From Agromyces atrinae (GTDB lineage Bacteria > Actinomycetota > Actinomycetes > Actinomycetales > Microbacteriaceae), in the NCBI RefSeq assembly GCF_013407835.1, contig NZ_JACCBI010000001.1, positions 2,108,001 to 2,172,000 on the forward strand: a stretch of DNA of 64,000 nucleotides. Reading direction: 5' to 3'. A program made the position numbers and the translations under genes. Position 1 is the stretch's first letter. The number at the start of each line of letters is the position of its first letter. A model generated the notes under the pieces. That model saw only the letters and a list, made by a program, of their open reading frames with translations. It was not told the origin of the DNA and did not search any database. Of this stretch, positions 24,902 through 33,211 are shown piece by piece.

Positions 24902-26236
24902 TCACACCGTCACGGGCACCGGCATCTCGCGCACCACGCGAGGTCGGCGCCCGCCGAGCACCGCGACGAGGATCGCGAGCACGGGAACCGTGAAGGCGAG
25001 CATCGGCGCGACGAGCATGCCGAAGAACGTGGCGTAGAGGAGTCCCGAGAGCCCGCCGAGAAGGACGGCGGCCGTGTGCACGCGCAGGATCATCCACCAT
25101 GCGATGGCCGCCCCGCCGAACGCCGACGAGATCACCAGGGCGAGCATCATGTCCGCCCACACCGGCGACCGCGTGTAGGCGACGATCATGAATGCGAGCG
25201 AGGCCGTCGCCATCGCGACCGGGCCCCAGACGTGGATCGCACGCACACGGCCGCGGGCGACCATGAGCAACCCGATGGCCGCGAGCAGGGGCACACCCGA
25301 CACGAACAGCAGGATCATTCCCTGCGCCATGGCGACGGTGCCGTCGGACGCCCACGGAGACCAGGTGGAACCCGAGAACGCGTAAACGATGCCGCTCAGA
25401 CCGATCAGGGCGGAGACGATCGCCAGCGAGCGGATGACGGTGCGCGGCGCCGCCGTCGGGCCGGGCGCCACGGGGATGCGCGAAGCGACGGGAGCGCCCG
25501 GTTCCCGCCGCGGCACACTCGCGGCGACGAGCACCCCCAGGGCGGCGAGCGCCGCCGCATAGGGCGTGAGCAGGCTGATGCCGATGAGCGGAGCGGCACA
25601 CGCGCCCGACACGATCGCGATGAGCAGACGCACCGGCCGAGCGAGTGCCGATCGACGCAGCAGCGCGTCGACGACCACGGCAACCGCGGCGCCTCCGAGC
25701 ACGAGACCGGTCGCGGCGAGCGGCATCCATGCGGCGGCGAAGGCGGTCGGTTGCACTCCCGCATCGGCCGCATCGAAGCCCTGCGACCACGAGAGTGTGG
25801 AGAGCGCCCCGACGATGAGCGCGAGCGCCGAGATCGCGATGGCGAGAAGGGCACCCGCGTCGGAGAACGTGCCTCGCTCACGCAGCAGGGCGATGACTCC
25901 GACTGCGACGAGCACGGGAATCACGGCCGTCGTCAGAGCGGGAAGCACGCCGTCGAGGCCCGCCGGCGCCGGCACGAAGAACACGAAGAGCACACCCGCG
26001 ACGACCGAGAGCACGAGAGCCGCGATCGATGCCCCGAGTGCGAGCCGACGGTCGATGCGTGCAGCCGTTCCGTGAAGAGCGGCGTTCCCATGGTCGCTCG
26101 CGCTCGGCGCCGTGCGCCCCTCGGCCTCGGCCGCGTCGAGCATCGTCGCGACGAGCACTTCACCGTTCTGCTCGCGCCAGGCGCGCGGGTACCACCGCAG
26201 CACGGCGCGGAACCGCGCCTCGACGTCACGCGTCAT
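24902..26236 (-). CDS. Polytopic membrane protein controlled by PadR
   Basis: A 444-residue protein: a short cytoplasmic N-terminus with FRAVLRWYPRAWREQNGEVLVATMLDAAE, a motif seen in many actinobacterial membrane proteins paired with PadR regulators, followed by about ten to twelve hydrophobic helices. No transporter signature is recognisable. It overlaps the PadR gene by 4 bases (ATG at 26236), which ties its expression to that regulator. Function unknown; a permease-like or envelope-stress role is possible. Confidence 0.78.
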   Translation of the reverse strand: MTRDVEARFRAVLRWYPRAWREQNGEVLVATMLDAAEAEGRTAPSASDHGNAALHGTAARIDRRLALGASIAALVLSVVAGVLFVFFVPAPAGLDGVLPALTTAVIPVLVAVGVIALLRERGTFSDAGALLAIAISALALIVGALSTLSWSQGFDAADAGVQPTAFAAAWMPLAATGLVLGGAAVAVVVDALLRRSALARPVRLLIAIVSGACAAPLIGISLLTPYAAALAALGVLVAASVPRREPGAPVASRIPVAPGPTAAPRTVIRSLAIVSALIGLSGIVYAFSGSTWSPWASDGTVAMAQGMILLFVSGVPLLAAIGLLMVARGRVRAIHVWGPVAMATASLAFMIVAYTRSPVWADMMLALVISSAFGGAAIAWWMILRVHTAAVLLGGLSGLLYATFFGMLVAPMLAFTVPVLAILVAVLGGRRPRVVREMPVPVTV

Positions 26237-26586
26237 GCCCACACCGCCGCACGCGAGGCGAAGACGTGACCCGCAGCCGAGAGGCGTGCCCGCGCGACCG
26301 TGGTCTGCTCTTCGAGCGCGGCGATCTCGGCGGCGAGAGCTGCCGAACCGTCATCCGTCAACCGGAAGTACCGGCGCGCCCGCCCGTTGACGATCTCGTC
26401 GCCATCCGCCTCGATGAGCCCCTCGCGCTCGAGCCGCTCGAGCGCCGCGTAGAGCGTCGTGACCTTGAGCGTCACGCGCCCGTCGGACGACTGCGCCGTC
26501 TCTTGCAGGATCTCGTAGCCGTGCCGGCGCTGCCCCGCGAGCGCGGTCAGGATCCAGAACGACGGGGGCGTGAGCGTGGAGGCCAT
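26233..26586 (-). CDS. PadR-family transcriptional regulator
   Basis: A 117-residue winged-helix repressor: PPSFWILTALAGQRRHGYEI, then VTLKVTTLYAALERLEREGLIEADG and RYFRLTDDGSAAL are typical PadR landmarks, followed by a short C-terminal helix of subfamily 2 length. ATG 26586 is chosen because it leaves the strong palindrome at 26597-26617 just upstream as an operator. It heads a two-gene operon with the membrane protein, as usual for autoregulated PadR/membrane-protein pairs. Confidence 0.88.
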   Translation of the reverse strand: MASTLTPPSFWILTALAGQRRHGYEILQETAQSSDGRVTLKVTTLYAALERLEREGLIEADGDEIVNGRARRYFRLTDDGSAALAAEIAALEEQTTVARARLSAAGHVFASRAAVWA

Positions 26587-26596
26587 TTCTCCAGTT

Positions 26597-26617
26597 ATAT
26601 TCCCGTGATGGGAATAT
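26597..26617. promoter_or_regulatory. PadR operator palindrome
   Basis: ATATTCCC-GTGAT-GGGAATAT: perfect 8-base arms around a 5-base centre, starting 11 bases upstream of the PadR ATG. It is AT-rich in a GC-rich region and almost certainly binds the adjacent regulator. Confidence 0.75.
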
Positions 26618-26775
26618 GTCAACGCGCGAAGCGCTCCCCTGCGTCCGCGGCGCCCCTCGATGTGTTGCTGGCGACGTACACCCTCGTCACTGACTCGTCA
26701 GCGACCGAAGAACAGCTCGAACGGTTCCGTACAGCCGGAATCGACGTCGTCATCGCGCCATTCCGCGCGGGCTGA
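26608..26775 (+). other. Possible small reading frame or gene remnant
   Basis: The gap 26587-26959 contains one frame with protein-like character: from ATG 26608 about 55 residues ending in LLATYTLVTDSSATEEQLERF and then GIDVVIAPFRAG. The ATG lies inside the PadR operator and no ribosome site is visible, so a remnant of a lost gene is more likely than a working one. I do not recognise its parent family. Confidence 0.2.
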
Positions 26776-26959
26776 CCACGCGCGAGAATCACCCTCGCCG
26801 TCATCCGCAGTTCACCCCTCGCCGCCTTTCGAACGCCCTGCGCCGCGCTTCATAATGTGATTCATATCGTCCCCGTGACACCAAGCGCGCCCTGCGATCT
26901 GTATCGACTGCACCCTCGGTGACGTCGTCACGACAACCAAGAAAGGATGCGTGACGTCT

Positions 26960-28042
26960 ATGTGCACACGCGTTGTATGGCCTGACGCCAACGGATCGGT
27001 CATCGTCGGCCGCAATATGGACTTCCACATGGATCTCCTGACGAACCTGTGGAAGTACCCGCGGGGCATGAAGCGCTCGGACGGCGTCGACGGCAACCTC
27101 ACCTGGACGTCGACCTACGGCAGCATCGTCGCGACGGCATTCGATCTGATCGCCACCGACGGCATCAACGAGGCAGGCTTCGCCGGCCACATCCTCTGGC
27201 TCGCCGAGTCCGACTACGGCAAGCCGGCGCCCTCCGACACGCAGCTCAGCCAAGCCGTCTGGCTGCAGTACTACCTCGACAACTTCAGCACGGTCGACGA
27301 GGCCGTCGCATGGACGAACGAAACCCAGGTCGAGATCGCTCAGCTCTTCGACCCGACGGGGCACCTGGTGCCGACACTGCATCTGGCCATCAACGATGCC
27401 TCGGGCGACTCGGCGATCATCGAGTACACCGAGGGCAAGCCGAAGGTCTATCACGGCCGCGACTACAAGGTCATGACGAACTCCCCGACGTTCGACAAGC
27501 AGCTCGAACTCGTCAAGACGGTCGAGGGTCTCGGCGGCGACAAGCCGCTGCCCGGCTCGACCCTGGCCAGCGACCGCTTCGCGCGCGCGTCGTTCTACGT
27601 CGAGCACCAGGTGCAGCCGAAGACCCAGGTCGACGCGATCGCGGCGATGTTCAGCATCATCCGCAACGCGGCGCAGCCGTTCCGTACGCCCGAGCCCGGT
27701 AAGCCCGACGCCTCGCAGACGATCTGGCAGGTCGTGCTCGACCTCACCAACAAGCGCTATGTCTTCGAGTCGACCACGCGCCCCGGAATCGTCTGGGTCG
27801 ACCTCGACGAGATGAGCTTCAACCACGATTCGAAGGTGCTGAAGCTCGACCTCGTCAGCCGTCTCGCTCTCGAGGGCGGACTGGCCGGCAACGTCAGCCA
27901 CAAGTTCGCCGATGCCGGGGAGACCATCGACGACCTGCTCGCGACCGGCGTCGAGGCGCTCGAGTTCGTCGCGAAGAAGAAGGACGAGTTCCAGGCCATC
28001 GCGACGGCCGTGCAGTCGCTCGTGGGCTCGAAGAAGAAGTAG
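26960..28042 (+). CDS. Choloylglycine hydrolase/penicillin V acylase family amidase
   Basis: A 360-residue Ntn hydrolase (linear amide C-N hydrolase). The start is placed at ATG 26960 rather than GTG 26951, because it makes Cys the second residue (MCTRVVW), which is the autocatalytic nucleophile of this family, and because GAAAGGA then lies at proper distance. GRNMDFHMD (about 19-27) supplies the conserved Arg and Asp. Relatives cleave bile-salt amides, penicillin V or acyl-homoserine lactones. The C-terminal 40 residues are a helical extension rich in Lys. It is convergent with two YhgE-type genes; the substrate cannot be told. Confidence 0.88.
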   Translation: MCTRVVWPDANGSVIVGRNMDFHMDLLTNLWKYPRGMKRSDGVDGNLTWTSTYGSIVATAFDLIATDGINEAGFAGHILWLAESDYGKPAPSDTQLSQAVWLQYYLDNFSTVDEAVAWTNETQVEIAQLFDPTGHLVPTLHLAINDASGDSAIIEYTEGKPKVYHGRDYKVMTNSPTFDKQLELVKTVEGLGGDKPLPGSTLASDRFARASFYVEHQVQPKTQVDAIAAMFSIIRNAAQPFRTPEPGKPDASQTIWQVVLDLTNKRYVFESTTRPGIVWVDLDEMSFNHDSKVLKLDLVSRLALEGGLAGNVSHKFADAGETIDDLLATGVEALEFVAKKKDEFQAIATAVQSLVGSKKK

Positions 28043-28059
28043 CAGTCGCGGCAGCGCTG

Positions 28060-28093
28060 ACGGCGGGTATCCGATCCATCGGATACCCGCCGT
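28060..28093. terminator. Bidirectional hairpin terminator
   Basis: Perfect 16-base arms (left arm 28060-28075, right arm 28078-28093) with a 2-base CC loop, between the convergent genes ending at 28042 and 28100. No long U-run follows on either strand, but its position between two stops makes a shared terminator the best reading. Confidence 0.8.
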
Positions 28094-28099
28094 TCGCTG

Positions 28100-30271
28100 T
28101 CACATCAGCTTGGTCGACTGCAGCATGCCTTCCATCGTCTTGTTCAGACCGATGAGGGGCTTGCGCAGCGCGAGCCCGAGCAGCAGCGCGGGAAGCACCA
28201 AGAACCACAGCCAGCCGAGCGCGATCCAGTAGTCGGCCCGGTATATGCCCGCCAGCGCGGCGCGAATCGCATCGATGGCATGGGTCGCGGGCAGGAATGG
28301 GCTGGCGTTCTGGAACCACTGCGGCAGCAGTTCGAGCGGGTATGCGCCGCCGGCGCCCGCCACCTGAATGACGAGCAGGAAGACGGCGAGCGCCTTCCCC
28401 GCGTCACTGAACGACACCACGAGGGTGTAGATCACGAAGGTGAACACCAGTGAGGTCGACCAGCCGACGAGCATGAACAAGAACGGATGAACCGGATCGA
28501 GCCCGACGATCAGGATGTTGCCGAGGAACACCAGGGTGCTCTGCAGGAAGCCGATGAGCGCGAAGATACCGTACCGGCCGAGGAACTGTTGGTTCAGGGT
28601 GAGCTCGGGGCCGCCGTCGTACGCCCGGGTCGGCGGCTCGACACGCAGCGTCACCGAGAGGAGCAGCGCACCGACCCAGAGCGAGAGCACCGTGTACAAC
28701 GGGGCCATACCGGCTCCGAAGCTGACGACGGGGTAGACCGCGATACGGTCGAGACCGATCGGTTGCGCAAGGGCGGCGGCGAGTGTCGCTGGGTCGGACC
28801 CGATCACCTGGGCGAGCTTCTCGACGTCACCCGACGCCAAGGCGGCCGCGAGGTCGTCATGGACGACTTCGAACGCGTCGGCCGACGTCGCGAGAACCCC
28901 AGCGAGAGCACCCGTGTCGACGGCGGCCCGCTCGAGCATCGAGACAGAGCCCTGCGCGACACCGTCGACGAAGGAGAGGTCACCCGAGAGCGAACCGAAC
29001 GAGGTGCCGAGCTCGGCGAGGGTCGCGCCGAGCGCATCGAGGAGCGGCAAGACGTCGGCCGTATAGACGTTCGCGGCGCGCGCGAGCGATGACCGCGCCT
29101 GCTCGACGTCGCCATCGAGTGCCGCGCGGCTCGACTGCGCCGCCACATTGCCCTCGCGAACATCGATCGCGGCCTGCGTCAAGCGCGACTGGACACCCTC
29201 GATGCGGGTGACGGTGACGTCGAGGTCTCGGAGCAGCGCGCGGAACTCAGGCTGCGACTCGGCCGGGATGTCGGGCTCGATCGCGGCGAAGGCGTCACGG
29301 AACTGTGTGGCCTCGGCCGCCAGCGCTCCCACATCCGCCGCGATCGTGTCGATCCCCGCGGCGGCGGAATCAGTCTCTGCGCCCATCCGGTCGAACAGGG
29401 TGTCGACGTCGGCCTGCACGCGCGCGAGGCGGTCGTCGGTCGCCGTGAACGCGCTCGAGAGCGCCGCCGTCGCATCGCTGATGGCGCGGCGCGCCCCAGC
29501 CGAGGCGTCGACGCCCTGCCGAATGGCGCCCGTCGCCGAGGTGAACTCCGACTCCACAGCTCCGAGGAGGTTGAGCGAGCCTTGGGCCAGGGGAACCGAC
29601 GACGCGACGAGCGACGAGAAGATGCCGGCGGTGCCCGACGCCGATCTCAGCTGCGTGCTGATCGCCCCGATCTGCGTCTCGAGTGCCTGGAACGTCGCTT
29701 GCGACTGCGGGTCGTCGAGAGAGGAGGCGAGCGACGACAGGATGGCGAGCGCGACGGTGTCGAGCTCTTGGGTGAATTCGGCGTTGATCTTCGCCGACAG
29801 GTCGTCGGCACCCTCGCTCGTGATGAGCGGTGCGAGGGGGTTCGACTTGTCGTTGGTGTAGTAATCGATCTGCGTCTGCGGGGAGCCCGCTGCGTAGAAC
29901 GTGAGCATACGTTCGCTGAAGTCGGCGGGCAGCACCATCGCGGCGTAGTACTCGCCCGACTCGGTGCCGGCGACAGCATCCGCTTTCGACGTGATGATCC
30001 AGTCCATCTGGTCGTTCGCCCGCAGATTCGACTCGACCATACTGCCGACGTTGATGTGCAGCGGGACGAGCGTGCTCGTGTACCCCTCGTCGATGCTCGC
30101 GACGGCGACCTTCAGGTTCTTGGTGTTGTCGAAGGGCTCCCAACTGGCGATCACGTTGAACCATGTGAAGACCGACGGGATGATGACGAGACCGCACAGG
30201 ACGATGACCGACATCACGTTCCGTGTGGCGCGGCGGAGGTCTTCGCGGAAGAGCTGCCAGATGCCGTTCAT
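28100..30271 (-). CDS. YhgE/Pip-family membrane protein (second of pair)
   Basis: A 723-residue envelope protein. One N-terminal helix (about 18-38) is followed by the family hallmark WEPFDNTKNLKVAVASIDEGY, a long extracytoplasmic region of about 450 residues rich in Ala, Asp and Thr with coiled-coil character, and six C-terminal helices (about 520-715) resembling an ABC-2 permease. Lactococcal Pip is a phage receptor, but the general role is unknown and may be lipid or polymer export. It overlaps the upstream paralogue by 4 bases, so the two are made together and may form a heteromer. Confidence 0.85.
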   Translation of the reverse strand: MNGIWQLFREDLRRATRNVMSVIVLCGLVIIPSVFTWFNVIASWEPFDNTKNLKVAVASIDEGYTSTLVPLHINVGSMVESNLRANDQMDWIITSKADAVAGTESGEYYAAMVLPADFSERMLTFYAAGSPQTQIDYYTNDKSNPLAPLITSEGADDLSAKINAEFTQELDTVALAILSSLASSLDDPQSQATFQALETQIGAISTQLRSASGTAGIFSSLVASSVPLAQGSLNLLGAVESEFTSATGAIRQGVDASAGARRAISDATAALSSAFTATDDRLARVQADVDTLFDRMGAETDSAAAGIDTIAADVGALAAEATQFRDAFAAIEPDIPAESQPEFRALLRDLDVTVTRIEGVQSRLTQAAIDVREGNVAAQSSRAALDGDVEQARSSLARAANVYTADVLPLLDALGATLAELGTSFGSLSGDLSFVDGVAQGSVSMLERAAVDTGALAGVLATSADAFEVVHDDLAAALASGDVEKLAQVIGSDPATLAAALAQPIGLDRIAVYPVVSFGAGMAPLYTVLSLWVGALLLSVTLRVEPPTRAYDGGPELTLNQQFLGRYGIFALIGFLQSTLVFLGNILIVGLDPVHPFLFMLVGWSTSLVFTFVIYTLVVSFSDAGKALAVFLLVIQVAGAGGAYPLELLPQWFQNASPFLPATHAIDAIRAALAGIYRADYWIALGWLWFLVLPALLLGLALRKPLIGLNKTMEGMLQSTKLM

Positions 30272-32793
30272 CGCTGCGCCTCCGTCTCGGCCAGTTCGCG
30301 CCGGAGCTCAGCCTCGGGCATGTTGCCGACCTCCGTCGACAACCGCAGGCTGTACCGCATGTACTCGAGCGCGATGAGCGCTCCGAACACGATGAGCAAC
30401 CAGAGCACCCACCAGCCGACGAGCGCGGTCTTGATGTCGGGCACGAGCGCCGAGAGGGTGAACAGCAGGCCGATCCCGATCACCCCGATGACGATGATCG
30501 CCGCGCGCACCTTGCGGTACGAGCGCGCGAACGGGAGGACCCGCCTCGAGAGTCGCTCTTGGTAGCTGGCCCGGTTTGCCAGCGCGGCGAGCAGGTGGTT
30601 GAGGCGGTATCCGCGACCGGGCGGCGTCACTTCCTCATTGGTGAACAGCTCGGTGGCGCCGACCTGCTGGGTGAAGAGCCTCGTGAGATTCGAGACGCCG
30701 TTACGCAGCACGAGCCCGAGGAAGAACGCGAGGCCGGTGAAGAGCAGCAGCACGCCGAGATAGCGCCAATAGGCGAACCCGGCGAAGCCACTGATGACCT
30801 CGCGCATCGCATCGATGCCGTACGTGAACGGGAAGAACGGGTAGAGAGTCTGGAAGAACGGCGGCATCAGCTCGATCGGGTAGATGCCCGATGCTCCCGG
30901 GATCTGCATGATGACGAGGATGACGCAGAGCCCCTTTCCGATGTATCCGAACGTGACAGAGAGCGCGTAGATGATGCTGAGATACGCGAGCCCGATCAAC
31001 ACCGGGGTGACGACGAACGCGAAGGCGTTGACGTGTTGCACGCCGATGATGAGGTTGCCGATGCTCAGGACGATGGCCTGCATGACCGCGATCGTCGCGA
31101 ACAACAGCCAGCGCCCCATGTAGGCCTGCCGTTCGGTGAGCTTCGGAATTCCTTCCCTATCAACCTCGAGCTTCAGGATGACGACCAAGACGAAGGCGCC
31201 GATCCACAGAGAGAGGTTGATGAACAGCGACCCCATGAGAGACCCGTAGGAGTTCGTCGGGAACAGGGTGATCTGCTTCACCACCACGGGCATCGACATG
31301 AACTGAGCGATCTGATCGGCGTCGAGTGAGGTCAGTTCGGTGAGTTGCTGCCACGCCGCGGCGCCGCTCAATGCGCGCAGGTCGGTGATGGCGGTGCCCA
31401 TGTCACCCTGGAGCGCGCCGAGGTCGCCGTCCAGCACGATGAGTGCCGCCGACGTCGCCTCGAGCTGGTCGTCGAGCCCGCCGATGAGCTGCCGGCTCTC
31501 GGTGAGGATCGCCCGCTGGGTGTCGAGGGTGGCCGATAGCGACCGCGTCACAGCGTTCAGCTCGGCCATCGAGCGCTGCATCGCGGGCACGTGCGTCGTC
31601 AGGGCGGAATTCATCGTCTGAACGGCGTTCGCGGCCTCCTGGAACGCGGCGTTCACCCGGTCGGCGGCACCCTGGAGTGCGGCCCCGCCGTCACTTAGAC
31701 CCTGATCGGCGAGGTCGAGCGCGGCGACGGCTCCATCGAGTTGTGCAGAGACCACGTCGAGGTCGGCGAGCAGGGAATCGCGCACGGCGGGGTCGAGGGG
31801 AAGGTTCGGGTCTTCGAGGAACAAACGCACTCCCGCGATCGAGGCCGTGCTGTCGTCGATCGACGCGATCTGCGTCTGGATGCGGGACTTCGCCAGGTCG
31901 AGCCCCTGCGCGACGCTGCCGATCGCCGTCTGCGCTGCGGCACTCGCCGACGACAGGCGCGACGCACTGTCGACCGACGCGCTCATCGCGGCGGCGGTCA
32001 GGTCGAGAAGTTGCGTCTGTGCCCGATCGGCGAGGGCGCTCGCCTCGGCGAGCACCACGCTCAGATCGCCGAACGCCGTCTCCATGTCGAGCAGGGTGTT
32101 CTGCGCCGAGGCCAGCCCGCCTCGCGTCGAGTCGATGTCGGTCTGCAGCGTCAGGAGGTACGACCGTGTCTCGGCGACCCGTTCGGCGGCGAGATCGAGC
32201 TGGCCGATCGTGCGCGCCTGGCTGCGCGCCAGATCGTCCTCGACCGTCTCGCTTCCCTGACGGATCGCGTCGACCGCCGAGGAGGCGACCTGCTCGGTGA
32301 AGGCGTCGATCATCTGCGTCTGGACCGTCGTCGCGCCGGTGTCGGTGATCTCGGGCGCGACACCGTTCAACTTCTCGTTGACGTAGTACTCGAGCTTCGG
32401 CTGCGTGAAGTCGCCCGTGGTAATGCTGAGGAGGTCACTGCTGAACGAGGCGGGTACGACGAATGCGGCGTAGCTGTTACCGCTCTTCAGCGACTCCATC
32501 GCCTCGGACTCTGACAGGAACTGCCAGCCGAGGTCGTCGTTGTCCTTCAGTTGGGCGACGAGCTGATCACCGACGTTGAGGTCGCCGGTCAGCGACGAGT
32601 ACGCGCCCTCGTCGAGATTGACGACGGCGATCGGCAGGTTCTTCGTGTTGTCGAACGGGTTCCAGAACGCCACGATGTTGAGCCAGGCGTAGAGCGACGG
32701 AGTGATGAGCGCACCGCCGATGATGACCCACGCGAGCGGCACCGTGCTGAGCCGCTTGAGGTCTCGGGTGAAGACCCGCCAGACATTCCGCAT
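30268..32793 (-). CDS. YhgE/Pip-family membrane protein (first of pair)
   Basis: An 841-residue protein with the same plan as its downstream paralogue: N-terminal helix, FWNPFDNTKNLPIAVVNLDEGAYS, a long extracytoplasmic helical region, and C-terminal helices (about 540-830), plus a longer C-terminal tail with an extra helix pair. ATG 32793 (MRNVWRVFTRDLKRL) is the family-consistent start; GAGAGGA lies upstream. Tandem YhgE genes with different lengths are common in actinobacteria. The 204 bases upstream hold the promoter region and no gene. Confidence 0.85.
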   Translation of the reverse strand: MRNVWRVFTRDLKRLSTVPLAWVIIGGALITPSLYAWLNIVAFWNPFDNTKNLPIAVVNLDEGAYSSLTGDLNVGDQLVAQLKDNDDLGWQFLSESEAMESLKSGNSYAAFVVPASFSSDLLSITTGDFTQPKLEYYVNEKLNGVAPEITDTGATTVQTQMIDAFTEQVASSAVDAIRQGSETVEDDLARSQARTIGQLDLAAERVAETRSYLLTLQTDIDSTRGGLASAQNTLLDMETAFGDLSVVLAEASALADRAQTQLLDLTAAAMSASVDSASRLSSASAAAQTAIGSVAQGLDLAKSRIQTQIASIDDSTASIAGVRLFLEDPNLPLDPAVRDSLLADLDVVSAQLDGAVAALDLADQGLSDGGAALQGAADRVNAAFQEAANAVQTMNSALTTHVPAMQRSMAELNAVTRSLSATLDTQRAILTESRQLIGGLDDQLEATSAALIVLDGDLGALQGDMGTAITDLRALSGAAAWQQLTELTSLDADQIAQFMSMPVVVKQITLFPTNSYGSLMGSLFINLSLWIGAFVLVVILKLEVDREGIPKLTERQAYMGRWLLFATIAVMQAIVLSIGNLIIGVQHVNAFAFVVTPVLIGLAYLSIIYALSVTFGYIGKGLCVILVIMQIPGASGIYPIELMPPFFQTLYPFFPFTYGIDAMREVISGFAGFAYWRYLGVLLLFTGLAFFLGLVLRNGVSNLTRLFTQQVGATELFTNEEVTPPGRGYRLNHLLAALANRASYQERLSRRVLPFARSYRKVRAAIIVIGVIGIGLLFTLSALVPDIKTALVGWWVLWLLIVFGALIALEYMRYSLRLSTEVGNMPEAELRRELAETEAQR

Positions 32794-32997
32794 AGGGGTT
32801 CCTCTCGCGAGCATCCGCTTGCCCGCACGCGTCTGAACTGAGCAATCGGGTGAAGCGGCCACCGTCGACGGCGCAACGATATCGAGAACCGAGGCAATTT
32901 CTCGTGGCAGACGGGCCTCACGAGGCATTGATCACCCTCGAATTCACCCGAGCACCATCCTCGGGCGATCGGCGGATGAGTGCTTCGCAGAACGAGA

Positions 32998-33023
32998 AAA
33001 CCCCCGCCTTCGGGCGGGGGTTT
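32998..33023 (-). terminator. Rho-independent terminator of tRNA-Ser(GCU)
   Basis: CCCCCGCC-TTCG-GGCGGGGG hairpin with a UUCG-type tetraloop, flanked by AAA/TTT and followed by TTTT on the minus strand. It starts 6 bases after the tRNA 3' end. Confidence 0.85.
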
Positions 33024-33028
33024 CAGTG

Positions 33029-33117
33029 CGGAGACGAGGGGATTTGAACCCCTGGTCCCCTTACGGGGACTCCACCTTAGCAGGGTGGTGCACTCGGCCG
33101 GACTATGCGACGTCTCC
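33029..33117 (-). tRNA. tRNA-Ser (anticodon GCU)
   Basis: An 89-nt class II tRNA: acceptor GGAGACG/CGTCTCC, anticodon loop CTGCTAA giving GCU, a long variable arm (GTCCCC...GGGGAC) as expected for serine, T-loop GGTTCAAAT, discriminator G. CCA is not encoded. It decodes AGC and AGU. Confidence 0.96.
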
Positions 33118-33177
33118 AAGCAATCTCGCGATCGCCTCAGTCATCATAACCGCACACGCGCCGAAGTCACGATTCGG

Positions 33178-33201
33178 GGATGACGCGAGCTCGCGTCATC
33201 C
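33178..33201. repeat. Perfect 24-base palindrome of the dispersed GGATGACGCG element
   Basis: Half-site GGATGACGCGAG followed at once by its exact complement, 10 bases beyond the stop of the LCP gene. It may end that transcript; the same half-site recurs in many gaps of this window. Confidence 0.75.
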
Positions 33202-33211
33202 GCCCACCGAC

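Noticed and set aside
26960..28042. Calling the Ntn amidase a bile salt hydrolase
   Set aside because: Family members have diverse amide substrates and nothing here points to bile.
28100..32793. Phage-derived genes because of the name phage infection protein
   Set aside because: YhgE/Pip proteins are chromosomal envelope proteins; no prophage genes or attachment sites are nearby.
32850..33047. Small plus-strand gene over the YhgE promoter
   Set aside because: No ribosome site or protein-like pattern; it runs through the tRNA terminator.
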